From Proteobacteria bacterium SG_bin9 (GTDB lineage: Bacteria > Pseudomonadota > Alphaproteobacteria > Rhizobiales > Xanthobacteraceae), in contig LWDM01000036.1 in NCBI GenBank assembly GCA_002083525.1, forward strand, positions 4,797 to 12,745: a DNA stretch of 7,949 bases, written 5' to 3'. Under the pieces are notes generated by a model. It worked only from the letters and a program-made list of their open reading frames with translations, made no database searches and had not been told where the DNA came from. Shown here in pieces: positions 1 to 6,868 of this stretch. A program made the translations under genes and the position numbers. The number at the start of each line of letters is the position of its first letter. The stretch's first letter is position 1.

Positions 1-759
1 AACATCAAGGACATCTCGATCAAGATGCAGGGCGAAGGCCCGAAGCGCATGGTCGTGAAGAAGCAGGGTCCGGGCGTCGTCACCGCCGGTGACATCCAGA
101 CCGTCGGCGACATCACCGTTCTCAATCCCGAGCTGCAGCTGTGCACGCTCGACGACGGCGCTGAAATCCGCATGGAATTCACCGTCAACACCGGCAAGGG
201 CTACGTCGCCGCCGAGCGCAACCGTCCGGAAGACGCGCCGATCGGCCTGATCCCGGTCGACAGCCTGTACTCGCCGGTGCGCAAGGTGTCGTACAAGGTC
301 GAGAACACCCGCGAGGGTCAGATCCTCGACTACGACAAGCTGACGATGACGATCGAGACCAACGGCGCGATTACGCCGGAGGACTCGGTGGCTTACGCGG
401 CGCGCATCCTGCAGGATCAGCTCAACGTGTTCGTCAACTTCGAAGAGCCGCGCAAGGAAGTGGCGCAGAAGGTCATTCCGGATCTCGCGTTCAACCCGGC
501 GTTCCTCAAGAAGGTGGACGAGCTCGAACTGTCGGTTCGTTCGGCGAACTGCCTGAAGAACGACAACATCGTCTACATCGGCGACCTCGTGCAGAAGTCG
601 GAAGCGGAAATGCTCCGCACCCCGAACTTCGGCCGCAAGTCGCTGAACGAAATCAAGGAAGTGCTGGCCCAGATGGGTCTCCACCTCGGCATGGAAGTGC
701 CGGGCTGGCCGCCGGAGAATATCGACGAGCTCGCCAAGCGCTTCGAGGATCACTACTGA
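1..759 (+). CDS. rpoA: DNA-directed RNA polymerase subunit alpha, 3' part (5' end outside window)
   Basis: The frame is open from base 1 and gives 252 codons before TGA at 757-759. Alphaproteobacterial RpoA is usually close to 340 residues, so roughly the first 85-90 are missing. The alpha subunit dimerises to nucleate RNA polymerase assembly and contacts UP elements and activators through its C-terminal domain. Visible codons about 1-150 are the rest of the N-terminal assembly domain (TGKGYV, RNRPEDAPIGLIPVDSLYSPV, QLNVFVNFEEP). A linker follows, then the alpha-CTD at about 165-232 with VRSANCLKN, which carries the DNA-contacting Arg at visible codon 180, and with TPNFGRKSLNEIKEVL (helix-hairpin-helix). 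The acidic tail ending FEDHY is typical of Rhizobiales. It is followed 117 nt later by rplQ, the conserved end of the ribosomal-protein/alpha operon. Nothing in the visible part looks abnormal. Confidence 0.98.
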   Translation, partial: NIKDISIKMQGEGPKRMVVKKQGPGVVTAGDIQTVGDITVLNPELQLCTLDDGAEIRMEFTVNTGKGYVAAERNRPEDAPIGLIPVDSLYSPVRKVSYKVENTREGQILDYDKLTMTIETNGAITPEDSVAYAARILQDQLNVFVNFEEPRKEVAQKVIPDLAFNPAFLKKVDELELSVRSANCLKNDNIVYIGDLVQKSEAEMLRTPNFGRKSLNEIKEVLAQMGLHLGMEVPGWPPENIDELAKRFEDHY

Positions 760-769
760 GACTTCTGCG

Positions 770-793
770 ATGGCCGGATCATCACCCGGCCAT
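770..793 (+). other. Stem-loop in the rpoA–rplQ gap
   Basis: ATGGCCGG (770-777) and CCGGCCAT (786-793) are perfect 8-bp complementary arms around an 8-nt loop. The hairpin begins 10 nt after the rpoA stop. The following bases (TGCTAACGGG) contain no T-tract, so it is not a convincing rho-independent terminator. As rplQ normally lies in the same transcript, it is more likely an mRNA-processing or 3'-protecting hairpin, or a partial attenuator. The structure is seen directly; the role is inferred. Confidence 0.55.
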
Positions 794-876
794 TGCTAAC
801 GGGCGAACGCAGGCAGCCCACCTGAGCAGCATGTCCGACGAGCCGTCGCGACAAGAATGAAGAAAGGGACTACCCC

Positions 877-1296
877 ATGCGTCACGGCAGGGTTCACCGC
901 AAACTCAATCGCACGGCCGAGCACCGCAAAGCGATGTTCGCCAACATGTCGGCCGCGCTGATCAAGCACGAGCAAATCGTCACCACACTGCCGAAGGCCA
1001 AGGAATTGCGTCCGATCGTCGAGAAGCTCGTCACGCTCGGCAAGAAGGGCGGTCTGGCGCTGCGCCGTCAGGCTATCAGCGAGATGCGCGACGTCACCCA
1101 GGTCAAGAAGCTCTTCGAGGTTCTGGCACCGCGCTACAAGGATCGCCAGGGCGGCTACACCCGCATCATCAAAGCCGGCTTCCGCTACGGCGACAACGCG
1201 CCGATGGCCGTCATCGAGTTCGTCGATCGCGACGTCGATGCCAAGGGCCAGGATTCGGGTCCGGTACAGGAGACAGCGGACGCCGACGCGGCGTAA
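877..1296 (+). CDS. rplQ: 50S ribosomal protein L17 (bL17)
   Basis: This is a 139-residue protein of the 50S subunit, lying near the exit-tunnel face of the ribosome. The N-terminus MRHGRVHRKLNRTAEHRKAM is the L17 signature. It is followed by the conserved LIKHEQIVTTLPKAKELRP segment (about 29-47) and the …GGYTRIIKAGFRYGDNAPMAVIEFVDR core (about 92-118). The last ~20 residues form an acidic Ala/Asp-rich tail, which varies among alphaproteobacteria. The ATG at 877 is supported by the purine-rich ribosome binding site AGAAAGGGA (861-869) with 7 nt spacing. It follows rpoA on the same strand and is the last gene before a strong terminator, matching its usual position at the end of the operon. 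Confidence 0.98.
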   Translation: MRHGRVHRKLNRTAEHRKAMFANMSAALIKHEQIVTTLPKAKELRPIVEKLVTLGKKGGLALRRQAISEMRDVTQVKKLFEVLAPRYKDRQGGYTRIIKAGFRYGDNAPMAVIEFVDRDVDAKGQDSGPVQETADADAA

Positions 1297-1320
1297 GCCC
1301 TCCGACTTTCCGGGACACTC

Positions 1321-1349
1321 AAGCGGCGCTTCGGCGCCGCTTTTTGTTT
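1321..1349 (+). terminator. Intrinsic terminator of the rpoA–rplQ operon
   Basis: AAGCGGCGC (1321-1329) pairs perfectly with GCGCCGCTT (1334-1342) around a TTCG tetraloop (1330-1333). The stem runs directly into TTTTTGTTTG. A 9-bp GC-rich stem with a stable UUCG loop and a U-tract is a canonical rho-independent terminator. It starts 24 nt after the rplQ stop and closes the ribosomal-protein operon, isolating it from the oxidoreductase gene that follows. Confidence 0.95.
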
Positions 1350-1391
1350 GTCTGACGTATTTGCGCAGGCCTGCGGCGATTTTGGGGGTGG

Positions 1392-1420
1392 TTGTGGGCC
1401 GCGATTGGCGTTTCCATATC
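1392..1420 (+). promoter_or_regulatory. Weak candidate sigma-70-type promoter for the SDR gene
   Basis: TTGTGG (1392-1397) and CATATC (1415-1420) are 17 nt apart and lie upstream of the ribosome binding site at 1435-1438. Each hexamer matches the consensus only partly. The gene must have its own promoter because a strong terminator stands just upstream. This is the best-spaced pair I see, but other placements are possible. Confidence 0.3.
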
Positions 1421-1445
1421 GCTCCGATCGACACGGAGATTGCGT

Positions 1446-2240
<795 letters not shown>

Positions 2241-2263
2241 TGGAATCGCAAGACGTCGAGATA

Positions 2264-2295
2264 CAAAAAGGGCGGCGTACTTGTACGCCGCCCTT
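2264..2295 (-). terminator. Terminator in the convergent gap, polarised toward the minus strand
   Basis: AAGGGCGGCGTAC (2268-2280) and GTACGCCGCCCTT (2283-2295) are perfect 13-bp complementary arms with only TT between them. On the plus strand the stem is followed by AGTCC, a poor U-tract. On the minus strand it is followed by further T residues (the complement of the A-run 2265-2269), giving the classical stem plus U-tract. It therefore best serves the minus-strand reductase gene ending at 2467, about 170 nt upstream in that direction. The plus-strand stem, 27 nt after the SDR stop, probably also helps end that transcript. Confidence 0.85.
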
Positions 2296-2466
2296 AGTCC
2301 GCGGGCATGCGGTTCTTGGAGGGTGAAGACCGCCGCTATCGCTGCGTCCCACCTGAGTTCGCATTTCGAAGCTCTGCGTCTAGTTAATCAGCAAACGTGA
2401 CAACTGCATTGCCCGGTATGGTCACAATTTCGTGGGCCGCGTGGTGGCCAACTGCTGCCGATTTTA

Positions 2467-3480
2467 TCACCAGCCGGCGAGAACGATTTTCCCGCGCGAC
2501 TGGCCGCTTTCGAGCAAAGCGTGCGCTTTTTTCAGATTTACCGCGTTGATCGTTCCAAACGACTTGTCGAGTGTGGTGCGCAACACGCCCTTATCCGTCA
2601 GATCGGCGATGTTGTTGAGCAAGTGATGCTGCGCGATCATGTCGGGCGTCTCGAACGACGACCGCGTGAACATCGATTCCCAATGAATCGACACCGACTT
2701 GCCCTTGAAGATGAACACGTCGAAGCCGGCAGGCTCGTCGATGAGCGCAAAACGGCCCTGCGGCGCGATGATGTCCGCGAGCGCCTTGTAGTGCTGCTCC
2801 GTATGCGTGAGGCTTGCGATCAGAGCAACCGGCGGCAGCTTCAGTGCGTCGATCTGCTCCTTCATCGGCTTGTTGTGATCGATCACCGCGTGGGCGCCGA
2901 GATCGAGACACCACTTTTGCGATTCCGGCCGTGTCGCGGTGGCGATGACAGTTAGCCCGGTCAGACGCCGCGCCAACTGGATCATGATCGAGCCGACGCC
3001 GCCGGCGCCGCCGGTGATCAGAAGTGTGCGCGGCTCGGCGGTGCCGCCGGGCAGGGCGCCGAGGCGATCGAACAGGAGCTCCCAGGCGGTGATCGAGGTC
3101 AGCGGCAGCGCGGCGGCCTGTTCGAACGACAGGGAAGTGGGTTTGCGGCCGACGATGCGTTCGTCGACGAGATGGAATTCGGAGTTGGTGCCCTGGCGCT
3201 GGATCGAGCCGGCGTAGAAGACCTCATCGCCTTTCTTGAACAGCGTTACGTCCGGTCCGACCGCGTCCACGACGCCGGCGGCATCGAAGCCAAGGATCTT
3301 GGTGTCGCCGTCCTTCGGCTCGGCGCGCTTGCGCACCTTGTAATCGACCGGATTGGCCGAGATCGCCTTCACGGCGACGCGGATATCGCGGCCCTTCGGC
3401 TCGGGCTTGTCGGCTTCGAAATCAAACAGCGACTGCGGATCGTCGATCGGCAGCGACTTGCGGTAACCTACGGCTTTCAT
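2467..3480 (-). CDS. Zinc-free medium-chain oxidoreductase (quinone-oxidoreductase-like MDR)
   Basis: A 337-residue medium-chain dehydrogenase/reductase, of the group usually labelled 'zinc-binding alcohol dehydrogenase family protein' (a TIGR02817-like subfamily). It probably uses NADPH to reduce quinones, enones or other electrophilic carbonyls in the cytosol. The GroES-like catalytic domain covers about 1-150 (NPVDYKVR 43-50, LGFDAAGVV 63-71, GDEV 84-87). A Rossmann domain follows, with the glycine-rich TGGAGGVG at 156-163 and a basic Arg184 in TATRPES that could bind the NADPH phosphate. The only cysteine is Cys191. The catalytic-zinc ligands and the structural-zinc four-Cys lobe of true alcohol dehydrogenases are absent, so the family name is misleading. 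The ATG at 3480 has an AGAGGA ribosome binding site just upstream on the minus strand. It is divergent from the HxlR-type regulator across a 125-nt gap, suggesting regulator–target pairing. Confidence 0.92.
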   Translation of the reverse strand: MKAVGYRKSLPIDDPQSLFDFEADKPEPKGRDIRVAVKAISANPVDYKVRKRAEPKDGDTKILGFDAAGVVDAVGPDVTLFKKGDEVFYAGSIQRQGTNSEFHLVDERIVGRKPTSLSFEQAAALPLTSITAWELLFDRLGALPGGTAEPRTLLITGGAGGVGSIMIQLARRLTGLTVIATATRPESQKWCLDLGAHAVIDHNKPMKEQIDALKLPPVALIASLTHTEQHYKALADIIAPQGRFALIDEPAGFDVFIFKGKSVSIHWESMFTRSSFETPDMIAQHHLLNNIADLTDKGVLRTTLDKSFGTINAVNLKKAHALLESGQSRGKIVLAGW

Positions 3481-3548
3481 GCCTGCTTCCTCTTGCGCTC
3501 GGACCCGCCTCTGCGGGGCAGCGTCGAAATTGTGGAAACTGACGGAAA

Positions 3549-3578
3549 TTGCAAGTACGCTCCGTTGTGGGATATAGT
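3549..3578 (+). promoter_or_regulatory. Candidate sigma-70-type promoter of the HxlR-family gene
   Basis: TTGCAA (3549-3554) and TATAGT (3573-3578) are separated by 18 nt, a good match in sequence and spacing to a housekeeping promoter. The -10 hexamer overlaps the left arm of the palindrome at 3575-3594, so a protein bound there would block it. That arrangement fits autorepression. No equally good promoter was seen on the minus strand for the divergent reductase gene. Confidence 0.5.
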
Positions 3579-3594
3579 ACCCATCTGGATACTA
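3575..3594. promoter_or_regulatory. Putative HxlR-family operator palindrome
   Basis: TAGTACCCATCTGGATACTA is a 20-bp imperfect palindrome with 8 of 10 base pairs complementary: perfect TAGTA/TACTA outer arms plus inner CCA/TGG. It lies in the divergent gap, overlaps the candidate -10 of the regulator gene, and ends 11 nt before its ATG. Operators described for HxlR-type regulators such as YodB share TACT/AGTA-type half sites, which supports the assignment. Binding by this particular regulator is an inference. Confidence 0.6.
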
Positions 3595-3605
3595 ATGGAG
3601 CGCCG

Positions 3606-4004
3606 ATGCCCGCCAAGACTTCGAAGTGGAAGGACGCCAAGACCTGCGTTCCCGGATGCCCGGTGGAGGCAACGCTCAACCTGATCGATGGCAAGTGGAA
3701 GGGTGTGATCCTCTACCACCTGCAGAGCGGCACCCAGCGCTTCGGCGAGCTGAAGCGGCGCATGCCCGGCGTGACCCAGCGCATGCTGACCAAGCAGCTG
3801 CGGGCGCTGGAGGATGACGGCCTCGTGGTCCGCAAGGTCTATCCCGAGGTGCCGCCGCGGGTGGAATACCGGCTCTCCGAACTTGGCGAGGGGCTGCGGC
3901 CAGTCATCGAGGCCCTGCGCGTCTGGGGTATTGAGTATTGCGCGCAACAGGGTGACAAGGCTGCGCGAACCGCCCGCGAACCGGAATCCGTCGCCGCAGC
4001 CTGA
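3606..4004 (+). CDS. HxlR-family winged helix-turn-helix regulator
   Basis: A 132-residue MarR-like DNA-binding protein of the HxlR (DUF24) family, expected to act as a dimer. Family marks are CPVEATLNLIDGKWKGVILYHL (18-39), RFGELKRRMPGVTQRMLTKQLRALEDDGLVVRKVYPEVPPRVEYRLSELG (45-94, helix-turn-helix and wing), and a C-terminal dimerisation helix ending WGIEYC. Cys14 and Cys18 form a CxxxC at the N-terminus, and Cys112 lies near the C-terminus. In YodB, HypR and QorR an N-terminal cysteine senses quinones, diamide or other electrophiles. The ATG at 3606 is chosen because GGAG (3597-3600) lies 5 nt upstream. An upstream in-frame TTG (3549) coincides with the promoter and adds non-family sequence. 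It is divergent from the zinc-free MDR reductase, its likely target. The inducer is not visible from the sequence. Confidence 0.93.
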   Translation: MPAKTSKWKDAKTCVPGCPVEATLNLIDGKWKGVILYHLQSGTQRFGELKRRMPGVTQRMLTKQLRALEDDGLVVRKVYPEVPPRVEYRLSELGEGLRPVIEALRVWGIEYCAQQGDKAARTAREPESVAAA

Positions 4005-4028
4005 CGCTGCAAACACATGATTGTCGGC

Positions 4029-4057
4029 TTCTCTTGGTGTGATGGGCCGACTATATC
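4029..4057 (+). promoter_or_regulatory. Low-confidence promoter for the HtrA-type protease gene
   Basis: TATATC (4052-4057) is a reasonable -10 element 30 nt before the ATG. The best-spaced -35 is TTCTCT (4029-4034, 17-nt spacer), which is a poor match. The CTATAT core faintly recalls the -10 of alphaproteobacterial heat-shock sigma factor promoters, and a CTTC stands at 4028-4031, but the match is incomplete. A promoter in this 83-nt gap is expected; its type is uncertain. Confidence 0.25.
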
Positions 4058-4087
4058 TCGCTCAATCAATTTCCGGATTTGCTCATC

Positions 4088-5479
4088 ATGTTGTCACGAC
4101 TGCTCGCTGCTCTTTTTGTTTCCGCCGCGCTGATGGCTCCCGCGCAAGCGCAAGATCGCATCGTGCCGACGTCGCCGCAGCAGCTTAAGCTCTCGTACGC
4201 GCCGATCGTGCAGCGGACGCAGCCGGCAGTCGTCAACGTCTATGCAGGCAAGACCGTGCCGCGCAATCCGCTGCTGGACGATCCGATTTTCCGCCGCTTC
4301 TTCGGTGTGCCCGGCCAATTGCAGCCCGAACAGATGCAGCGCTCGCTCGGCTCCGGTGTGATGGTCGATTCCTCCGGGCTCGTGGTGACGAACAATCACG
4401 TCATCGAGGGCGCCGATCAGGTGAAGGTCTCGCTTTCCGACAAGCGCGAGTTCGAGGCTGAGATCGTTCTGAAGGACAGCCGTACGGATTTGGCGGTGCT
4501 GCGCCTGAAGGACACAAAGGAAAAATTCCCGACGCTCGACTTCGCCAACTCCGATGAGCTGCTCGTTGGCGACGTGGTGCTGGCGCTCGGCAATCCGTTC
4601 GGCGTCGGCCAGACCGTGACGCACGGCATCGTGTCGGCGCTGGCGCGTACGCAGGTCGGCATCACCGACTATCAGTTCTTCATTCAGACCGACGCGGCGA
4701 TCAATCCCGGCAACTCGGGCGGCGCGCTGGTCGATCTCACCGGCAAGCTTGTCGGCATCAACACCGCGATCTTCTCGCGCTCGGGCGGATCGCAGGGCAT
4801 CGGCTTCGCCATTCCTGCGAATATGGTGCGTGTGGTCGTGGCGTCCGCCAAGAGCGGCGGCAAGGCCGTGCAGCGGCCGTATCTCGGCGCGCGTCTGCAG
4901 GCGGTGACGCCGGAGATTGCCGAGACGCTGAGCCTGAAGCGTCCGAGCGGCGCGCTGGTGACGAACGTTGCGCCGGGCAGCCCGGCGGCGCGGGCAGGGC
5001 TGAAGCTCTCCGATCTGATCGTGTCCATCGACGGCCAGCAGGTCGACGATCCGAATGCGTTCGACTATCGTTTTGCGACGCGTCCGCTTGGCGGCTCGGC
5101 GCAGGTCGAGATCCAGCGTGGTGGCAAGCCCGTGAAGGTTGCGATTCCGCTCGAGGTCGCACCGGACACCGGCCGCGACGAGATCGTCATCAAGTCGCGC
5201 ACGCCGTTCCAGGGCGCAAAGGTCGCCAACATCTCGCCGGCGCTGGCTGATGAGTTACGGATCGACTCCAACGTCGAAGGGATCGTCGTCGTCGATTTCG
5301 AGGACAGCGCCCCCGCACAAGCCGTTGGTTTCCAGAAGGGCGACGTCATTCAGTCCGTCAACAACCAGAAGATCGCCAAGACGTCCGACCTCGAGCGCGC
5401 CACGCGCGAGCCGGCGCGGCTGTGGCGGATCATTGTCGTACGTGGCGGTAATCAGCTGTCGGTGACGCTCGGGGGTTAG
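4088..5479 (+). CDS. Periplasmic Do/HtrA-family serine endoprotease with two PDZ domains
   Basis: A 463-residue DegQ/MucD-like protease and chaperone that degrades or refolds misfolded envelope proteins. Residues 1-21 are a Sec signal peptide (MLSRLL, hydrophobic core, then PAQA before QD). The chymotrypsin-like domain holds the complete triad: His104 (TNNHVIEGA), Asp134 (SRTDLAVLRL) and Ser210 (NPGNSGGAL). The LA-loop region between the first strands is short (about 30 residues around NPLLDDPIFRRFFG), more like DegQ than DegP. PDZ1 spans about 255-350 (RPYLGARL, SPAARAGLKLSDLIVSIDG). PDZ2 spans about 375-463 (APAQAVGFQKGDVIQSVNNQKI) and runs to the C-terminus. The ATG at 4088 starts the signal peptide directly; a TTG three codons earlier is in frame. 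The ribosome binding site is weak (CCGGA, 4073-4077). The gene ends 29 nt before rarA on the same strand, so co-transcription is likely. DegP-, DegQ- and MucD-type naming cannot be separated from sequence alone. Confidence 0.95.
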   Translation: MLSRLLAALFVSAALMAPAQAQDRIVPTSPQQLKLSYAPIVQRTQPAVVNVYAGKTVPRNPLLDDPIFRRFFGVPGQLQPEQMQRSLGSGVMVDSSGLVVTNNHVIEGADQVKVSLSDKREFEAEIVLKDSRTDLAVLRLKDTKEKFPTLDFANSDELLVGDVVLALGNPFGVGQTVTHGIVSALARTQVGITDYQFFIQTDAAINPGNSGGALVDLTGKLVGINTAIFSRSGGSQGIGFAIPANMVRVVVASAKSGGKAVQRPYLGARLQAVTPEIAETLSLKRPSGALVTNVAPGSPAARAGLKLSDLIVSIDGQQVDDPNAFDYRFATRPLGGSAQVEIQRGGKPVKVAIPLEVAPDTGRDEIVIKSRTPFQGAKVANISPALADELRIDSNVEGIVVVDFEDSAPAQAVGFQKGDVIQSVNNQKIAKTSDLERATREPARLWRIIVVRGGNQLSVTLGG

Positions 5480-5508
5480 GTCGCTCGTGAGAGGAGCAGG
5501 TTGCACCC

Positions 5509-6840
5509 ATGAATGCTCGCCGCTCTCAGCCGTCCGCCAATCTCTTTGCCGCCGCCGGCCTCGAGCAGGACGCGCCGCGTCCGTTGCCCGAGGCGCTGCG
5601 CCCGGCAAAGCTGTCGGATGTGGTCGGGCAAGACAGCATTCTCGGCGCTGACGGCGCGCTGACGCGCATGCTGGAGACGCGCATGCTCGGCTCGCTGATC
5701 TTCTGGGGTCCGCCCGGCACCGGCAAGACCACGGTGGCGCGGCTGCTGGCGGACGCAACCGAACTGCATTTCGAGCAGATTTCGGCGGTGTTTTCCGGCG
5801 TCGCCGACCTGAAGAAGGTGTTCGATGCCGCGCGTGCCCGCCGCGAGATGGGCAAGGGGACACTCCTGTTCGTCGACGAGGTGCATCGCTTCAATCGCGC
5901 ACAGCAGGATTCATTTCTGCCGGTGATGGAAGACGGAACGGTGGTGCTGGTCGGCGCAACGACGGAAAATCCGTCGTTCGAACTCAACGCGGCGCTTCTG
6001 TCGCGCGCGCGGGTGCTGGTGTTCCAGTCGCTTGACAGCGTTGCGATCGAGAAGCTGTTTGCGCGCGCCGAGGAGGTCCAGGGCCGCAAGCTGCCGCTCG
6101 ATGACGAGGCGCGTGCGGCGCTCGCGCGTATGGCCGATGGCGACGGCCGTGCCGCGCTCACGCTCGTTGAGGAGGTCTGGCGCGCGGCGCGTGCCGACGA
6201 AGTCTTCGATGCGGCGCAGCTTCAGGACATCCTGCAACGCCGTGCGCCGATCTACGACAAGTCGGCGGACGGTCACTACAACCTGATCTCGGCGCTGCAT
6301 AAGTCGGTGCGCGGCTCCGATCCGGACGCGGCGCTGTACTATCTCTCGCGCATGCTCGATGCGGGGGAGGCACCACTGTTTCTCGCGCGCCGCATCGTCC
6401 GCATGGCGATCGAGGACATCGGCCTTGCCGATCCGCAGGCGCTTGTCGTCGCCAATGCCGCAAAAGATGCCTACGACTTCCTCGGCTCGCCGGAGGGTGA
6501 ATTGGCCATCGCGCAGGCGGTGATCTATCTCGCGACCGCGCCCAAGTCGAACGCAGCTTACAGCGCGTTCGGTGCGGCGATGCGCTCAGCGAAGGAGAAT
6601 GGTTCGCTGCTGCCGCCGAAGCATATTCTCAATTCGCCGACCAAGCTGATGAAGTCGGAAGGTTATGGCGCGGGCTACGAATACGATCACGATACGCCGG
6701 ATGCGTTTTCGGGGCAGGACTACTTCCCGGAGGCGATGGGGCGGCAGCAGTTCTACGATCCGCCCGAACGCGGCTTCGAGCGCGAGATCAGGAAGCGGCT
6801 CGACTACTGGGCGAAGCTCAGGAAAGACAAACAAGGATAA
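5509..6840 (+). CDS. rarA: Replication-associated recombination protein A (RarA/MgsA AAA+ ATPase)
   Basis: A 443-residue clamp-loader-like AAA+ ATPase of the RarA/MgsA/WRNIP1 family, which acts at stalled replication forks and single-strand/double-strand junctions. Walker A is GPPGTGKT (67-74), Walker B is LLFVDEVHRF with Asp123-Glu124, sensor 1 lies in GATTENPSFELN (about 149-160), and the SRAR arginine-finger region is at 165-168. The C-terminal half has the family-specific blocks YDKSADGHYNLISALHKSVRGSDPDAALYYLSRMLDAGE and IARR/MAIEDIGLADP. It ends with the conserved YGAGYEYDHDTPDAFSGQDYFPE and a ring of basic residues. The N-terminal NLFAAAGL is a plausible clamp-interacting-type segment, as is common in this family, but this is inference. 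The ATG at 5509 follows GAGAGGAGCAGG (5489-5500). Length is normal. It sits between the HtrA-type protease and the acetyltransferase, all on +. Confidence 0.97.
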   Translation: MNARRSQPSANLFAAAGLEQDAPRPLPEALRPAKLSDVVGQDSILGADGALTRMLETRMLGSLIFWGPPGTGKTTVARLLADATELHFEQISAVFSGVADLKKVFDAARARREMGKGTLLFVDEVHRFNRAQQDSFLPVMEDGTVVLVGATTENPSFELNAALLSRARVLVFQSLDSVAIEKLFARAEEVQGRKLPLDDEARAALARMADGDGRAALTLVEEVWRAARADEVFDAAQLQDILQRRAPIYDKSADGHYNLISALHKSVRGSDPDAALYYLSRMLDAGEAPLFLARRIVRMAIEDIGLADPQALVVANAAKDAYDFLGSPEGELAIAQAVIYLATAPKSNAAYSAFGAAMRSAKENGSLLPPKHILNSPTKLMKSEGYGAGYEYDHDTPDAFSGQDYFPEAMGRQQFYDPPERGFEREIRKRLDYWAKLRKDKQG

Positions 6841-6868
6841 GAACAAGTCAAAGGACAAGAATAAAAAT
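6833..6868 (+). repeat. Imperfect 18-bp tandem repeat spanning the rarA stop and next ribosome binding site
   Basis: Two adjacent 18-nt units start with AAGGAYAAGAAYAA (6833-6846 and 6851-6864). The first 14 positions differ only by two C/T transitions, and the last four positions diverge. The first copy overlaps the rarA stop codon. The second supplies AAGGA (6851-6855), the likely Shine–Dalgarno of the following gene, 11 nt before its ATG. The whole stretch 6820-6868 is strikingly A/purine-rich against the GC-rich surroundings. Confidence 0.5.

Noticed and set aside
2241..2466. Possible small gene in the 226-nt convergent gap
   Set aside because: Open frames there are short or extend antisense into the reductase gene, with no ribosome binding site or family resemblance. 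Only the terminator stem is supported.
3549..3605. 19-codon N-terminal extension of the HxlR protein from a TTG start
   Set aside because: It would start inside the -35 hexamer and translate the operator. The ATG at 3606 has a good GGAG 5 nt upstream and matches the family N-terminus.
4023..4051. Inverted repeat GTCGGC…GCCGAC after the HxlR gene as a terminator
   Set aside because: It has only 6-bp arms, a 17-nt loop and no following T-tract, which is too weak to call. How the regulator transcript ends remains unclear.
4028..4060. Heat-shock sigma factor promoter for the HtrA-type gene
   Set aside because: The -10-like CTATAT is suggestive, but the -35 is CTTC rather than CTTG at the right spacing, and the true CTTG (4033-4036) is too close. 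Kept only as a low-confidence generic promoter.
5255..6161. Long open frames antisense to the htrA end and the rarA start (5255-5863 and 5526-6161, minus strand)
   Set aside because: Their composition is Arg/Ser/Pro/Ala-rich, they have no recognisable family, and they lie wholly opposite strongly conserved coding sequence.
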